Position numbers and translations under genes: made by a program
NCBI GenBank assembly: GCA_037043235.1
Contig: JAWRVZ010000052.1
Location: 3,139,001 to 3,203,000 of the forward strand
Reading direction: 5' to 3'
From: Rhodeus uyekii
Taxonomy: Eukaryota; Chordata; Actinopteri; Cypriniformes; Acheilognathidae
Length of the DNA: 64,000 nt
In this document: positions 34,917-45,891 of the stretch, piece after piece
Position numbering within the stretch: the stretch's first letter is position 1
Layout of the letters: every line of letters starts with the position of its first letter
The notes under the pieces: generated by a model
What the model was told of the DNA's origin: nothing
Seen by the model: the letters and a program-made list of their open reading frames with translations, nothing else
Database searches by the model: none

Positions 34917-36222
34917 ACTTATCTGACCGTTATAAGTTTGTAGCAGTAAATGAGGAGATGTCATATCGGTCACGGGTTCAGTATGGAGTTCCTCAAGGTT
35001 CAGTACTAGGACCATTGCTTTTCACCCTGTACATGCTTCCTTTGGGTGCAGTTATTAGGAAGCATGACATTAGCTTTCATTGTTACGCTGATGTAACAAT
35101 GAAACGAACAAATTCACTAAATTAACAGAATTCACTAAATTAACAGAATGCATAACTGATATAAAAAATTGGATGACTAATAACTTTCTACTGCTTAATT
35201 CTGAAAAAAACAGAGATTCTAATTATTAGACCAAAAAGTTCAGCACGTAATAATCTTGCTAATTACTTACAAAGCATTAAATGGTTTAGCTCCACAGTAC
35301 TTGAGCGATCTCTTAACACATTATAGTCCTTCACGTCTATTGCGATCCCAAAATACTGACCAGCTTATAATACCTAGAATATCAAAGTCAACTGCTGGAA
35401 GTCGATCCTTTTCCTATTTAGCTCCTAAACTCTGGAACAGTCTTCCTAGTACAGTTCGGGAAGCAGACACACTCTGTCAGTTTAAATGTAGACTAAAAAC
35501 ACATCTCTTCAACCTGGCATACACATAACACATTATACATACATTTTTAATCCAAATCATGTAAAATTATTGTTAGGCTGCATAATCTAGATAAGCCGGA
35601 ACCGGGAACATTCCCATAACACCTGATGTACTCGATACATCAGAAGAAGAATGGCATCTACGCTGATATTGTTCTCTGTTTATTCCGAGGTTACCGTGGT
35701 CAGCTGGATCCGGGCCGTATCCAGGTCAGCTGAAGGACCTGGACACAAGAACAACACTGCCCTGAAGGGTCTGCTGAGATTGTGACTCTACTAGACCCTC
35801 CCCTGTGAAGATCATGAACCCATCTCTAACGGACCAAATTGGACTTCATATTGGACTTGAATTGTTGTCAGTATAATAATCATAAATTATATAAAAATGC
35901 ACTGTTTGGCTGTTGGCCAGAGGAGAACTGGTCCCCCGACTGAGCCTGGTTTCTCCCAAGGTTTTTTCTCCATTTTATTCTTCATTCGTTACGTCACCTG
36001 CCGGAGTTTTGGTTCCTTGCCGCTGTCGCCTATGGCTTGCTCAGTTGGGGAAACTTAACATTTAAAATTCATCAATTGGATTGATTCGCCTGCTTTTTTG
36101 GGGCTGCTGTTCAGCCAAACAAACTTTGTTTATATTGTTTTTCCTGTGACCACTGTAAAGCTGCTTTGAAACAATCTACATTGTAAAAAGCGCTATATAA
36201 ATAAAGGTGACGACTTGACTTG
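34917..36222 (+). pseudogene. Older L2: remaining RT and 3' UTR
   Basis: It resumes with SDRYKFVAVNEEMSYRSRVQ and YGVPQGSVLGPLLFTLYMLP (RT motif B), then HDISFHCYADV with the second Asp of YADD lost. After a deletion at about 35250 it continues with LLITYKALNGLAPQYLSDLL and FSYLAPKLWNSLPSTVREAD and CRLKTHLFNLAYT (to 35528). The 3' UTR contains the common L2-like end with gctgctttgaaacaatctac and an ataaaggtgac...cttgact tail at 36222. Confidence 0.88.
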
Positions 36223-37175
36223 ATAGAAGGCTCCTCCTGATGGAAATCTCTAACCGAAAGCCATCAAGACATACCTGCTCTGGGTAAGAGATCTCAAACT
36301 GAGCTGTGGAGAGGGGGGTTTGGTCACGGAGTAACCAAGCTCTACCCTGACCTAGACTGATTGAATTGATTCAATGGCCTGATTGAATTGGTTTTGTCAA
36401 CTTGAAACTAATTCCATAACCCATTGTTTGTTCAACACTCATCATGGAAAAGGCCCCAGGTGTTAAAACTTAATCAAACAATGAACAACCATTGAAACAA
36501 ACACAAACAAGGAAATAGAACAAGAAACGGAGACAAACCAACTCAAAATCCGAGCATTACACTTATGTGCTATTGCAGGTGAGCCAACGTTTTATTATTT
36601 TCCCCCCTTTTTGACAATTCCATGTCCCCTAGTATTCTAGTGGACTCATTTGAAATCAAAAAGATCCACTCTCTGACACTGTAAAGCTGCTCTGATACAA
36701 TCTGTATTGAATAAATAAATGTGACTTGACTGTAAATTTGTTCGCTCAGATTCAAAATGACAAACAATTCCATGCCCATATAAACACTTACATATGTCTC
36801 TGCAACTGCTGTCTGAATTGCTGTCTTTTATTCATTGCTGTGTTTTATAGAACAGTACAACCCTATGGCTCTAAAAAAAAGCTAATAAAATAAACAAGTA
36901 ATATGAGAGTTAAGTAGAACTTGATTGATCAATGTTAATATTAATTATTTATACATTAAATTACAGAATTTGTCACAAGTATTCAGCTTTTTGTGTTCCA
37001 TTGTGCCTAAGGACATTTTGATTTATGTATAGACTGAGTATTATCATTTATATTTTGGTTTCTGTGGTCTTTGATTATATTCACCAGTGTCTTGTTTAGT
37101 TGCTTGTTATCTTACAATACAATTAAGCTTTTAAATGACAGATAATTCGCTTTAGTTGTGACATAAACTTAGCTC
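36223..37175. other. gabrg2 intron 3, with an L2 3' tail fragment
   Basis: At about 36673-36732 the sequence 'actgtaaagctgctctgat' followed by aataaataaatgtgacttga is another L2 3' end, without a body. The remainder is AT-rich without features. Confidence 0.5.
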
Positions 37176-37660
37176 ATGAATGACGAAGTTTTAGGTATTT
37201 TTCATGGCTACTCAGAAAGGGTTTTGAAACCGGCACTGGGTGTAGAGGAAGATCCTGATCTTCCAGTATCTGCTCCAGACCCACAGCTTCCACCTGAGCC
37301 ATCCCAGCCCCTCGTCATGCCTGCCACAGACCCTGAGCCAGCATATACGCCCATCACTGGCACAGAGCAAGTGCACACACCCGTCACGGACCCTTGAGCA
37401 AGAGGTCTTATCTGTCCTGGAGCCAGGACCCAACTCCCAGTCTATCCCGGGGCCATTGCACATTGACCTGTCTGTCCTCCACCAGCTCTACATCTCCTCC
37501 TCCACTAGCTCATCCATGGTGGTCTACACTGACTTTCAGTGGGGATCTCTTCCCTTTTCAGTGAGTCTGGACCTCCCTCCCTCCCTCCCATTAATCCTCC
37601 CTGAGCAAGCCTATGTTGATTGTTTTTGTGGTTTTGCTTGTGGTCAATGGTAGAATGAAA
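37176..37660 (+). pseudogene. Decayed Pro-rich coding repeat, unidentified
   Basis: The frame 37176-37397 reads VSAPDPQLPPEPSQPLVMPA and ATDPEPAYTPITGTEQVHTP; after a stop, another frame continues into SSTSSSMVVYTDFQWGSLPF and SVSLDLPPSLPLILP (37456-37653). The Pro/Glu/Thr-rich style is similar to 670-1170. From memory such Pro-rich tracts recur in teleost repeats, but the family is not identified. It is not a supported host gene. Confidence 0.4.
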
Positions 37661-38316
37661 TGTTCAGATTAAATATTTTAACATTTTCAGTTTAAGCAGA
37701 ATTGATCAGAAAAAGGCATAATTGAATTAAACTAAGACATGCATTTTATTTCCTAGCTATTCTCTTTTGGAAATACTAGAGAGGCCACATTTTGAATCCA
37801 ATATCTCCAAGAATTACCTGTTTTTTGGACATGCATTAATTAATGTTCAGTTATTACAGATATTCTGAATAACAATGTTATAACTAACCTAAATTCTTAT
37901 AAATAAAGGTCAGTTATCAGCTGGATTTCTAGAACATTGGCAACATGTTTGTGATGAATCTTTTAAATAATATTATATACAACATTCAACACCATTGCAA
38001 AACACTATGGAACATAAGCATACAATTTTTCTTAAATAGATTTAAAATTCTACATGAAAATTTAGAATTCTAGAGATTCCTAATAATGGCAAGTTATTTG
38101 GTATAGCTCTCTAATCTTCAATAAAAAAGACAATCATAAATAAATGTATTCTGCAAACATTTGTCAGTGATACCATAAACAGCACACTGAAGGCACCGGT
38201 TTCAGAAAAAAAAGAATATATATAAAAACAATGTTACATTTTGTAACATCACTCACTATTGTTGACATATTCAACAATATCAGCTTCATAACGTTCAGTT
38301 TCTAATAATAATGCAA
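37661..38316. other. gabrg2 intron 3, AT-rich, no gene seen
   Basis: AT-rich with no recognisable feature. Confidence 0.5.
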
Positions 38317-38578
38317 TACACTCTCAGAATTATTATTATTTTGTTTTACAAAAGATATCACTGCTATCACCCTCTTTTAAAAAGTACACCTTTGTAACTA
38401 AAGAAGAAGATGGTTACATTTATATAGCGCTTTTCTTGGTACGCAAAGTGGTTTACATATGCAAGGGCGGGATCTCCTTAACCATCACCAATGTGGTGAA
38501 GAGTGCAGATTAGTACCTTTTTAAAGGGTAGTGTCCCAGTGACAGCTTTTGTACAAATTTGTTTTTCTGAGAGTGTAC
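38317..38578. mobile_element. MITE with TACACTCTCAGAA inverted ends
   Basis: The left end tacactctcagaa at about 38319 and the right end ttctgagagtgta at about 38565-38577 are inverted copies; inner sequence gtaccttttta and aaaaagtacacctttgtaac extend the symmetry. A second short repeat with 'atttatatagcgcttttctt' (about 38398-38515) interrupts it. The MITE ends about 140 bp from the exon 3 donor. Confidence 0.7.
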
Positions 38579-38718
38579 TGCATTATTAACATTATTACAT
38601 TAGAAATCGAAAGTCATGAAGCTGATATTGTTATTGATATCTTTCACCACAAATCAGTTTGTGAAAGAAATAAAAACTTGTTTCATAAAATAATCTGTCA
38701 TAAGAGCATATCTCTTAC

Positions 38719-38786
38719 CATGTTGATGGCATTTACTGGGCCAATACTGTTGACAAACATATCTGTATGGATCACGGTTGGTTTGA
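38719..38786 (-). CDS. gabrg2: gabrg2 exon 3
   Basis: This 68-bp exon lies between acceptor ctctttacag and donor gtaaga. With the G from exon 2 it reads VKPTVIHTDMFVNSIGP and then VNAINM. This is the first beta-strand region of the ligand-binding domain, contributing to the alpha/gamma benzodiazepine interface. The 68-bp size is the standard one for this exon. Human gamma-2 has Tyr at the position after HTDM (Y58 of the mature protein, from memory); here the codon is TTT, Phe. A small inverted-repeat element ends about 140 bp downstream of the donor. Confidence 0.96.
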
Positions 38787-39174
38787 CTGTAAAGAGCAGT
38801 GGAGAGAAACAAGAACATTGGAAAATTAGTTCAGTTATCTCAGAGTACATTTAAAAGAGATTTATTAAGGTAATGGAAATGGAGTAAGTTTGCACCAGCC
38901 TCTTCCTCTTTAAAACAAACTTCTGCTTGTGAAACATGTTGCTTGAAAAATGGACTTGCTATCTTTCTTTAAAAACCATGTCACTTGATTTAATATTTAA
39001 TTTAATTCAATAAAATTCATAGGCATCCAAATATACTCATTTGCAAGGAAGACAAATAGAAAATATCTGGAGTGTAATGAACCCTTAAAATATCTACATA
39101 TTTGTTGTAGAAAATAAGCTGTTTGCAGTTTTGTTTCAGCTACTGATTGCAGATCATTACTTAATGTCTAGGGT
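38787..39174. other. gabrg2 intron 2, next to exon 3
   Basis: Just under 400 bp with no feature other than the exon 3 acceptor tract at its left edge. Confidence 0.5.
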
Positions 39175-40430
39175 ACTATTGTAAACCCCATTCACTGAAG
39201 GAGGGAACAGAGGCATTACAGAATTACTAATAAGTTGGGATCTCAACTGAGAGCCCAATCACCTTCAAGTGTAAACTAAAATGCACTTTGGGGTGCAAGA
39301 CTTGCACCGAATATACAAGGAGAGTGTGTCCAATCATATAATCAGGTTTGCACTAAGGAGACAAGCCGCTGGCTGGTCTGTAAGAGAGGAATGATACAGC
39401 AAGGGAAACACAAAGCAGTGTACTCCCCACAACTGGCGGAGAGTACACGGGAGGACACTGGCTCTACACAGGTTGTAAAAACTTTGGAACTAACAAGACC
39501 TGCTTCTTATCCAACCTGATTTTGCAGTGTCTTTGCGAGTAGGCTTACTTTGGGAAATACATATTTGCAGTGATGTCTGTACGGACCAGTACCCGTATGC
39601 CTAGTAGTGGCGATTTGAAGCGGCCAAGCGCAAGATGCATTGCTAAAACTCAAGGCAATTGATTTTCCAATGTAGTCGGGGTCCCGCCCAAACATCTGAG
39701 TCTGATGGTCCAAATGTCCGTTGTAGTACATGGTACCCCAGCCAGTGGTGGAAGCATCTGTTGAGATTACAGCATGCCTGGACTTTCTAGGGGAACTCCT
39801 GTCTGTACAAACGCAAGGTCTGACCATGGGCTGAAGGTTTGGCAACAGGCAACTGAAATCACATAGCTGAGTCTGATGGTCCAAATGAGCAAAGAAGATG
39901 GTCTGGGAAGTGCAAGCCAACCCCATAAAGAAGGCAGTGCAAGCAGGGTCAGAGGAACCACAGATTTACCCACAGTAGAGCAGTGAGGAAGAGTGCAGGG
40001 ACCTGACCCAGAAGCCATGGCATCCAGAAAGTGTGGGGACACAGTGCAACAGTTACCAGGCATTCTTGCATTCTTGAACTTCCCACTGCTGCCCTCTGGT
40101 GATTTAGAGAGGTGGATAAGAGTAGCAAGGCATAGCGTTGTGCACTGACATCCACACCCTCTTAGGACCCAGCGATAGAAGAACAGAAACACAAACTGAA
40201 CAAAATATTCTCCATCCGGCCCTGAAGTGGGGTCACCCGACTCAGGTACGCTGCTTAGTTCCATGCTGACGCCAAGTGAGAGTGGAGGTAGCAGCATGCT
40301 GCCAGGGCAAGGCATGCTTTAATGCCTCCAACTGCTTCTGTGCAGCTGAGAATTGCTGGGAAAAGTTCTTAACTATGTTGCCAAAGAGGCCAGCCTGGGA
40401 AAAAATGGTATTTGTCAACTCCCTCATATC
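39175..40430 (-). mobile_element. DIRS element, minus strand, left portion
   Basis: Minus-strand frames give a gag-like piece ISQAGLFGNIVKNF-type (written here as SQAGLFGNIVKNFSQQFSAA, 40300-40420) and an RNase H region with VISTDASTTGWGTMYYNGHL (39720-39770) and KYVFPKVSLLAKTLQNQ (39510-39560). The RT core between these is missing. At 39180-39300 the terminal-repeat-like block cactgaaggagggaacagag is followed by 'gagagcccaatcaccttcaa', similar to the ends of the DIRS at 54906-59050. The element is broken and split by a LINE on its right. Confidence 0.75.
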
Positions 40431-40431
40431 C

Positions 40432-41690
40432 GAAAGGCCTCAGGCTCAGATAACATTCCTGGAAGGGTGCTCAAAGAATGTGCAGATCAGCTGGCTGGTG
40501 TTCTAACATCTTGTTGATCAAAGGAAAAGTTCCATCCTATTTTAAGACAGCAACCATCATTCCTGTGCCAAATAAAAATCAAATCACCTCACTCAATGAC
40601 TACCGGCCAGTTGCACCCATCATGATGAAGTGCTTTGAAAGAATAGGAAATACCACATCATCTTCAAACTTCCTCTCACGTTCGACCTGTTCCAGTTTGC
40701 CTACCAGCCAAACCACTCCATTGAGGATGCCATCTCTTCTGCTCTACACCTGAGCCTTGCACACCTGGAGGAGAACACCACCCATGTGCGTATGCTGTTC
40801 CTGGACTTTAGTTCAGCTTTTAATACCATCATCCCTCAGCATCTGGTGGACTAACTGGAACCCCTAGGTTTCAGTACCCCTCTATGCAACAGGTTGTTAG
40901 ACTGGCAGGAGGACCCTGCCAGTCCACAGTCAGTGCGTGTCGGCAAGATCACCTCCAGTGTCATCTCTGTCAGCATAGGCTCTCTTCAGGACTGTGTCTT
41001 GAGCCCCCTGCTGTCCACATTGATGACACATGACTGTATCCCGAATTCTGCTACAAATCACATTGTGAAGTTTGCGGATGACACAACAGTAGTAGGACTC
41101 ATCAAGGACAACGGAGAACAAGCCTACAGAGAAGAGGTGGAGCAGCTGGTGAAGTGGGGCAGTGAAAACAACCTGATCCTGAATGTCACCAAAACTTAAG
41201 AGATAATAGTGGACTTCAGGGAGAAAAAAATTAAATAAAAATAATCGCCCCTGCCATGCTCCTCTTCTTATAAACAACACGGCTGTGGAGATGGTTAGAA
41301 GTACCAAGTTTCTGGGGGTGCACATCACAGACGATCTCAACTGGTCTGTGAACACTGGGTCCTTGGTCAAGAGGGCACAACAACGACTGCACTTCCTGAA
41401 CCGACTGAAGAGAGCCCATTTGCCAGCGCCCATCCTGACAACATTCTAGAAAGCATCCTCACTAACTGCATCTCGGTGTGGGGCGGAAGCTGCATTGCCT
41501 TAGACTGGAGAAAGGTTTTGCAGCATTCCATGCAGGTCAAGTAGGTTCTGCAATAGCTTTATTCCCATGTCTGTCAGACTGCTTAACTCTGTTTAATGTT
41601 AATGTTAATTTTTTTTTTTAAATGTACTGCTATTATGAGCTGTTGCATTGAAATTTCATTCTGTGTACATAGAATGATAATAAAAACCTG
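40432..41690 (+). mobile_element. Rex1-type LINE inserted in the DIRS element
   Basis: It begins within the reverse transcriptase (KASGSDNIPGRVLKECADQL), followed by DYRPVAPIMMKCFERIG, FLDFSSAFNTIIPQHLVD, CVLSPLLSTLMTHDC, HIVKFADDTTVVGLI and KFLGVHITDDLNWS in shifting frames. The 3' UTR ends gaatgataataaaaacctgt near 41690. DIRS homology lies on both sides in the opposite orientation (SQQFSAAQKQ at the left, MAKGYKAAGQ at the right). No clear target duplication was found. Confidence 0.85.
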
Positions 41691-42110
41691 TCTATGTCTT
41701 TCTGCCTAGTTCAGCTAGAAACGTCGTTCCTGGACCACTTAGGTGGATCTTTGAGGGCCTTGACCTGATATACTTGCAGGAGGGCTGTGGAGTGCATTGC
41801 AGAGGTGGCCTGTCCCGCGGCTTTGTACCCCTTGGCCATAAGCACGAACGAGAACTTCCAGGCTTGGATGGGAGACGTGGATTACCCTGCCAGGTATCAA
41901 CGCATTGTGGACACAGCTGCATCGCTACCATGTAAGTGGGAGGAGGTGCAAGCAGAAAAAGGTGCCTTCTACAAACATGGTAACCTGCTCGTGCACTTCT
42001 GGGAAAAATGGCACTGGGATGGAGTACTGGGAATAAGCAAGGGCCACCCCAAGATATTAATCATCCACCCTTGAATGTTGAATGTTGAATGTGACTAATT
42101 GAAAGGGAAC
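41691..42110 (-). mobile_element. DIRS element, minus strand, right portion (gag-like)
   Basis: The minus strand encodes FSFVLMAKGYKAAGQATSAM and HSTALLQVYQVKALKDPPKW, the N-terminal region that precedes the SQAGLFG block in DIRS gag-like proteins. With 39175-40430 it forms one element interrupted by the LINE; about 60 residues between the two parts are not seen. Confidence 0.7.
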
Positions 42111-42739
42111 ATACTACACTAACTAGAGTGAGTGAATGAATGAATAAATAAATTAATTAATTAATTAAGCCAACAATATCCGCAGTATTATGACAGCTTG
42201 GCTGTACGGTTTGCCAATGAAGAGAGTTCAACGCTTTGCCATACGCAAGCTGTCACCACCACTTAGCATCAGTTGTCATTCAGACTATTCATTAGGGTAT
42301 GTAAAAGAGGCTATTTTGCAGGTAATATGACAAGCTGTTAAATACAATCACATGTACTTCAACAGTAGACAGAATGTAAACATATGAAACACAGAAAAAA
42401 AAATTGAGGCTGTAAAATGAACATAAATTATTCTTTTTTTACAAATAAATCTTAGTTACTTATAATTTGAGTAGCTTTCTTCATATGTATAAGTGTTTCT
42501 AAGATAGCATTTAAGTTACATTTATTTAAAATCTGCAGTTATTTTATGCAGGATTTGGGTGATGAAACATGTTTCACTCTGAATACACGTTTCTCTATTT
42601 TGCAACATTATTTTACATGTGACATTACTGCATGTGATTAATTCAAAATCCTGTGTCATTTAACAATTTAAACAACATTTACAAATAAATTACTGAAGCA
42701 TGTGAAATTGACTCATTAAAGTAATTTACATCATATAGT
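42111..42739. other. gabrg2 intron 2, AT-rich
   Basis: No gene. A tandem gaat/taat run lies at 42130-42165. Confidence 0.5.
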
Positions 42740-43105
42740 TGTCACGGTTCTTTCTCTGTTTCTAGTGTTGTAGTGGACAGAGCCATGGCACTGCTCTCTC
42801 TCCCGTGTGTTTGTGTCTCGTTAGCGTCTGCCCCGCCTCCTTGTTTCCCATAATCATTCCCAGCTGTCTCTCATCACTACCTTCCCTCATGTGTTGCCTA
42901 TTTAATCCCGGTGTGTTTGGATGTGGTCCTGGTCCTGATTCTTCCTGTTCCTCTCAAGCTCCCGATTTTATGTCTTGTTTTCAGTTGGTTCTAGTCAAGT
43001 TATGTTTTCCCCCTCGTGGGTAGTTATCTTTTGTATGTTTATTTTGTTATTCTGATTAAATCCTTCACCCTGCATATTGAGTCCTCCCTCATTCGTATCG
43101 TGACA
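42740..43105 (+). mobile_element. Solo LTR, 366 bp
   Basis: Begins tgtcacggttc and ends tcgtgaca, so it has TG..CA termini with a short inverted repeat (tgtcacg/cgtgaca). The pentamer atagt flanks it exactly on both sides (42735-42739 and 43106-43110). It has a promoter-like tatttaatcccgg (about 42899) and a polyadenylation-like gattaaat (about 43056). No internal region adjoins it, so it is the product of LTR-LTR recombination. Confidence 0.9.
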
Positions 43106-43110
43106 ATAGT

Positions 43111-44904
43111 TAGATGATCTCAGAAGTCAGGAGTTTATCACACTGCTGCTGAACTCCGGTAAAGTTTTCAGTACAATTATCCAGCGAGCGATTTCATGCA
43201 AACAATCAGTCAAAAACGCTGCTAAAGAAAACTAGGCTAAAACACAAACACTTTCATATTCTCTGATTGTTTCAGAAGAGTGTAGACTGAATGGAACGTC
43301 AAAATATATGGAAGAAAATTCACGACATATGTATTAGAAACAAAAAAGCTTATTGAATTGCACCAATAAAAAAAATAATTGCATTAACCGTGCTCGCATT
43401 TTAATGCATTGTATTTTTAGGGCTTAGGGAACTGCAGGAAAAGTAGTAGAGCACTGATGGATAGTCTTCATTTACTGTTAGCCATCCTCAGCAATTGGCT
43501 GCCGACTAAAACGAGATTATGCCATTCCCTGATGCTGATGTACAGATCAAAAATGGTTAAATCTGAGGTTGACATATTTCTTGCTGATTTTTCCCCCCAT
43601 AAATTTAGCTATATAGACTTCTATCATTTGATTATTTGGTTTCCTTTTGGCATCTCCATGTGACCTTTTTTGGAAAGACACCTACAACTACTTTAAAAAG
43701 TCTTGCAGAAAATACAGTTTAGTGAGAAATCCAATTGTTTTCTTTGCTAGGCATTTAATTATAAGTGTGCGATTAGTTGCACAAAGGGGCGTGATACTTT
43801 TTTTAAATCTATTGACAGCCCTAGTTTGTATGTAACATTAATAGGTACACATATTTTTGACATTTTAACAGATGCTGAAACATACGAAAAGGATGTAAAG
43901 CATCTAAAACATAAACATTATCATATGTTTGCAGCTATAAAAACAAAAAATACAAATAATCCATATCTTAAATAGATTTTAACAACGACAACTCTGATGT
44001 CATGGGGTTGCATTCTTCCGTTAGGAACAGAGGGTCGTCAGGGATGGCACATTGCCAGGTTTGCAGTAACCATTACAGACAAGAGAGGGCAAAATACAGA
44101 ATTTTTATTCAGGAAATAATAACAGAAGAACCTTACAGTGCTTTAGAAATAAAGTGAATTATATTATGCATAGTAATATTGGACATATTAAAATTGTGAG
44201 GATTAAAAGTTAAAGATGAACTTCCACACACTGAAGAAAGCAGCGTGGAAGATCGCTCACTTACACAGCTGCTATGGGAACACACTCTCAAGGTGTTATG
44301 ATTTTCTGAAGCCCATATAAAAACATGCCAATTCATTAGCCCTCACAGGATCAAGAAACTGTATCTGAGCCCATGCTTTGTATTGCATTTTTATTTGAAA
44401 GTGATATCGTCTATCATCAGAGTGGGTATTTTATCCCCTAGAAGTGGAAAACAATGTCATTTAGAATAATGTGCTGCTGCATCTTTATCAACAGTGAGGA
44501 CTCACAATTAAATATTTGAGGCACTGTGATCATTTCCAAATGAAAGTCCTTTGCTCTCGGTGTACCTTCTTTTAGAGTAAGGAAGATGAATATGCAATCT
44601 CCTGTTGTTGGCAAGGCACCACGCGAACTAGGGTCTTGCTCTAAGGAGCTCAGATACGTGAAGGCCAAGTATGAGCTGGTGCTTTGTACCGTAAAGTTAG
44701 TGCCTGAGGCAGATCAGACACAATTATTTGCTGTAACTTAAAGATAATCTACATTTTGTTGGAGATTTCATGGAAAAAGTGCCTTTAATGTAGGATTCTA
44801 CCACCTACTGGAAAACAAACACATTTTAAATGAGTATGACATAAAATTAACGTAATAAATAGTAGACGAGCCAATGATTGGTCCTCTGCTGTCATTCTCA
44901 TATA
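43111..44904. other. gabrg2 intron 2, no gene seen
   Basis: AT-rich; several short frames (43457-43663, 44133-44336, 44438-44668) without recognisable domains. Confidence 0.45.
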
Positions 44905-45743
44905 CAGTAGAACCCCGACTTACGAAACGCTCTACGTACGAAAAGTTCGACATACGATAAAAGATTTCGGGGGTTTTTCCGCCCGAGTTACGACAAAATG
45001 ATCGAGATGCGAAAAACGAAATTCGATTTCCGAGTTTTGTTTTGATATTCGCGCTGATTTTGGTTCGGGTTGGATGAAGACTACAGTTTGTCCGGTCAGA
45101 ACAATGATGTCTCACTCAGAACAATGAGACCCATCAACCGCGCGCTCCACAAACGCGCGTTCAAGATGGCAACGCTGAGGCAGATACTGGCACAGGTATG
45201 TCCCGGGGACTAATCCAAAACTGGTATTTATCAAAGGTGCATAGATCGATAAAACCTGAACGATTGGCCCTAATTCCCTGTATTTCACTCAATAAACTAT
45301 ATACAATCTTCAGCCAATCTCTGTCAGTCACTTCCTGAACTCCGAGGGAAAGTTTGGAATAGTCCATTTCGCACTGAATGACAGGGATGGCTGGAATAGT
45401 CCATGTAAGAAGGGGAACACTACAATCCTGCTCTCCTATTGGTCAGCATCGCTCCCACCAGCCTCTGCTATTAGCATAAACCTTTTTCTAATCAGTAACC
45501 ATGGATGTGAAGATTGTTGCTGAAGTCAAAGGGAAGAAGAGGGTGCTTTTCATTGAGTCGAAAAGGGAGATTATTGAGAAGTATGAAGCTGGGATGTGCT
45601 TCATCCCATGCTGAATATGGTGTTTTTGTAGGGCTTGGAACGGATTAGGCAATTAACATGTAAAAACCTGACCGACATACGAAAAGTCCGACATACGAAA
45701 CCAACCTCGGAACGGATTAATTTCGTAAGTCGGGGTTCTACTG
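44905..45743 (+). mobile_element. pogo/Tigger-type element, internally deleted
   Basis: Inverted ends cagtagaaccccgacttacg and cgtaagtcggggttctactg are perfect inverses over 20 bp or more, and each is flanked by TA (44903-44904, 45744-45745). At 45500-45612 an ATG frame reads KKRVLFIESKREIIEKYEAG, the N-terminal helix-turn-helix of Tigger-like transposases, and stops soon after (CFIPC*). The 839-bp size and lack of a DDE domain make it non-autonomous. Confidence 0.93.
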
Positions 45744-45891
45744 TACTAGTTTTGCTTCTGCATTAAAATTAAGGAAATTAAGGCCTGGTGCAAGAGAGCA
45801 ATAGGAGTCATATACATCCCCAAGACCATGTAGTGTGAGAGAATTCTCTCACTATCTCTCTATCATCCCTTATCCTCATGTATTTACACAT

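Larger units (their letters stand above)
29225..36222 (+). mobile_element. Long L2-type LINE carrying two nested insertions
   Basis: Plus-strand order: 5' UTR (about 29225-29575), ORF1 with a zinc-binding CEGFTCDKC, a coiled-coil segment and an esterase domain (to 30408), ORF2 endonuclease (from about 30640), reverse transcriptase (33300-35530) and a 3' UTR ending in ataaaggtgacgacttgact at 36222. A Tc1/mariner element (30785-32348) and another LINE (33702-34916) split ORF2. Removing both on paper leaves continuous homology across each seam. ORF2 also has an internal deletion near 35225-35255, where about 110 residues of the RT C-half are missing, plus many stops. It is antisense to gabrg2. 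Confidence 0.9.
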
